Part shown: one piece after another, positions 6,537 through 6,617 of the stretch
Layout: the number at the start of each line of letters is the position of its first letter
Numbering within the stretch: position 1 is the first letter of the stretch
NCBI GenBank assembly: GCA_013154135.1
Contig: JAADDB010000052.1
Coordinates: forward strand, 1 to 6,617
Direction: 5' to 3'
Length of the DNA stretch: 6,617 nt
Source of the DNA: Chloroflexota bacterium
GTDB lineage: Bacteria > Chloroflexota > Anaerolineae > JAADDB01
Notes under the pieces: generated by a model
What the model saw: the letters and a program-made list of their open reading frames with translations, nothing else
Told to the model about the DNA's origin: nothing
Database searches by the model: none
Program-made: the position numbers and the translations under genes

Positions 6537-6543
6537 CACCTCC
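6537..6543 (-). promoter_or_regulatory. Ribosome-binding site of cydA
   Basis: On the minus strand this reads GGAGGTG. The GGAGG core is six bases from the cydA ATG at 6532. It fixes the start codon, since no other in-frame ATG with a comparable site lies nearby. Confidence 0.85.
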
Positions 6544-6553
6544 GCGTGAAATG

Positions 6554-6582
6554 ATATGAGACTCAATAAAACCCTCGGACAA
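6554..6582 (-). promoter_or_regulatory. Weak promoter candidate for cydAB
   Basis: The 85 bp upstream of cydA contain, on the minus strand, TTGTCC (6577-6582) and TCATAT (6554-6559) with 17 bp between them. The -35 is a fair match to TTGACA; the -10 matches TATAAT at only three positions. It is the best-spaced pair I could find in the leader, but the true promoter may lie beyond the right edge of the window. I saw no clear Rex (TTGTGA-type) or FNR (TTGAT-N4-ATCAA) operator here. Confidence 0.25.
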
Positions 6583-6617
6583 CCTCCCAACCCACATGGT
6601 GCAATCGAACAGAAAAC

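Noticed and set aside
5645..6559. 304-codon plus-strand open frame antisense to cydA
   Set aside because: It is fully explained as the complement of the conserved CydA coding sequence and has no family resemblance of its own.

Overview
The window holds one recognisable system, a complete cytochrome bd oxidase gene set. All four genes lie on the minus strand, and transcription runs from high to low coordinates: cydA (6532-5168), cydB (5154-4156), cydD (3816-2086), cydC (2055-307). CydA and CydB are the two large subunits of the quinol:O2 oxidoreductase. CydD and CydC are the two halves of the heterodimeric ABC transporter needed to assemble it. No plus-strand gene is supported; the long plus-strand open frames are antisense shadows of these genes.

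Layout, right to left: an 85-bp leader with a strong ribosome-binding site and a weak promoter candidate (6533-6617); cydA and cydB, 13 bp apart and surely co-transcribed; a 339-bp non-coding gap (3817-4155) that opens with a perfect 14-bp inverted repeat 34 bp after the cydB stop; cydD and cydC, 30 bp apart; and a GC-rich, hairpin-rich 3' region (1-306) that contains a perfect TATAAT hexamer on the minus strand and runs off the window edge.

The proteins form one functional unit. CydAB oxidises quinol and reduces O2 to water without pumping protons, with high O2 affinity and resistance to several respiratory poisons. CydDC supports maturation of the haem-bearing oxidase; it has been described as a thiol exporter and, more recently, as a haem transporter. 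The 339-bp gap and its hairpin suggest that cydDC can be expressed at a different level from cydAB.

The organism is a bacterium of moderately high G+C. CydA has a short Q-loop (454 residues against 522 in E. coli), and the four-gene order resembles the compact cyd operons of Gram-positive and related bacteria. A Chloroflexota or high-GC Firmicutes source would fit, but this is a guess from gene style. I see no mobile element, CRISPR array, tRNA or rRNA. The coding content is ordinary; the points worth a second look are the intergenic inverted repeat, the structured 3' region, and residue-level details of the four proteins.
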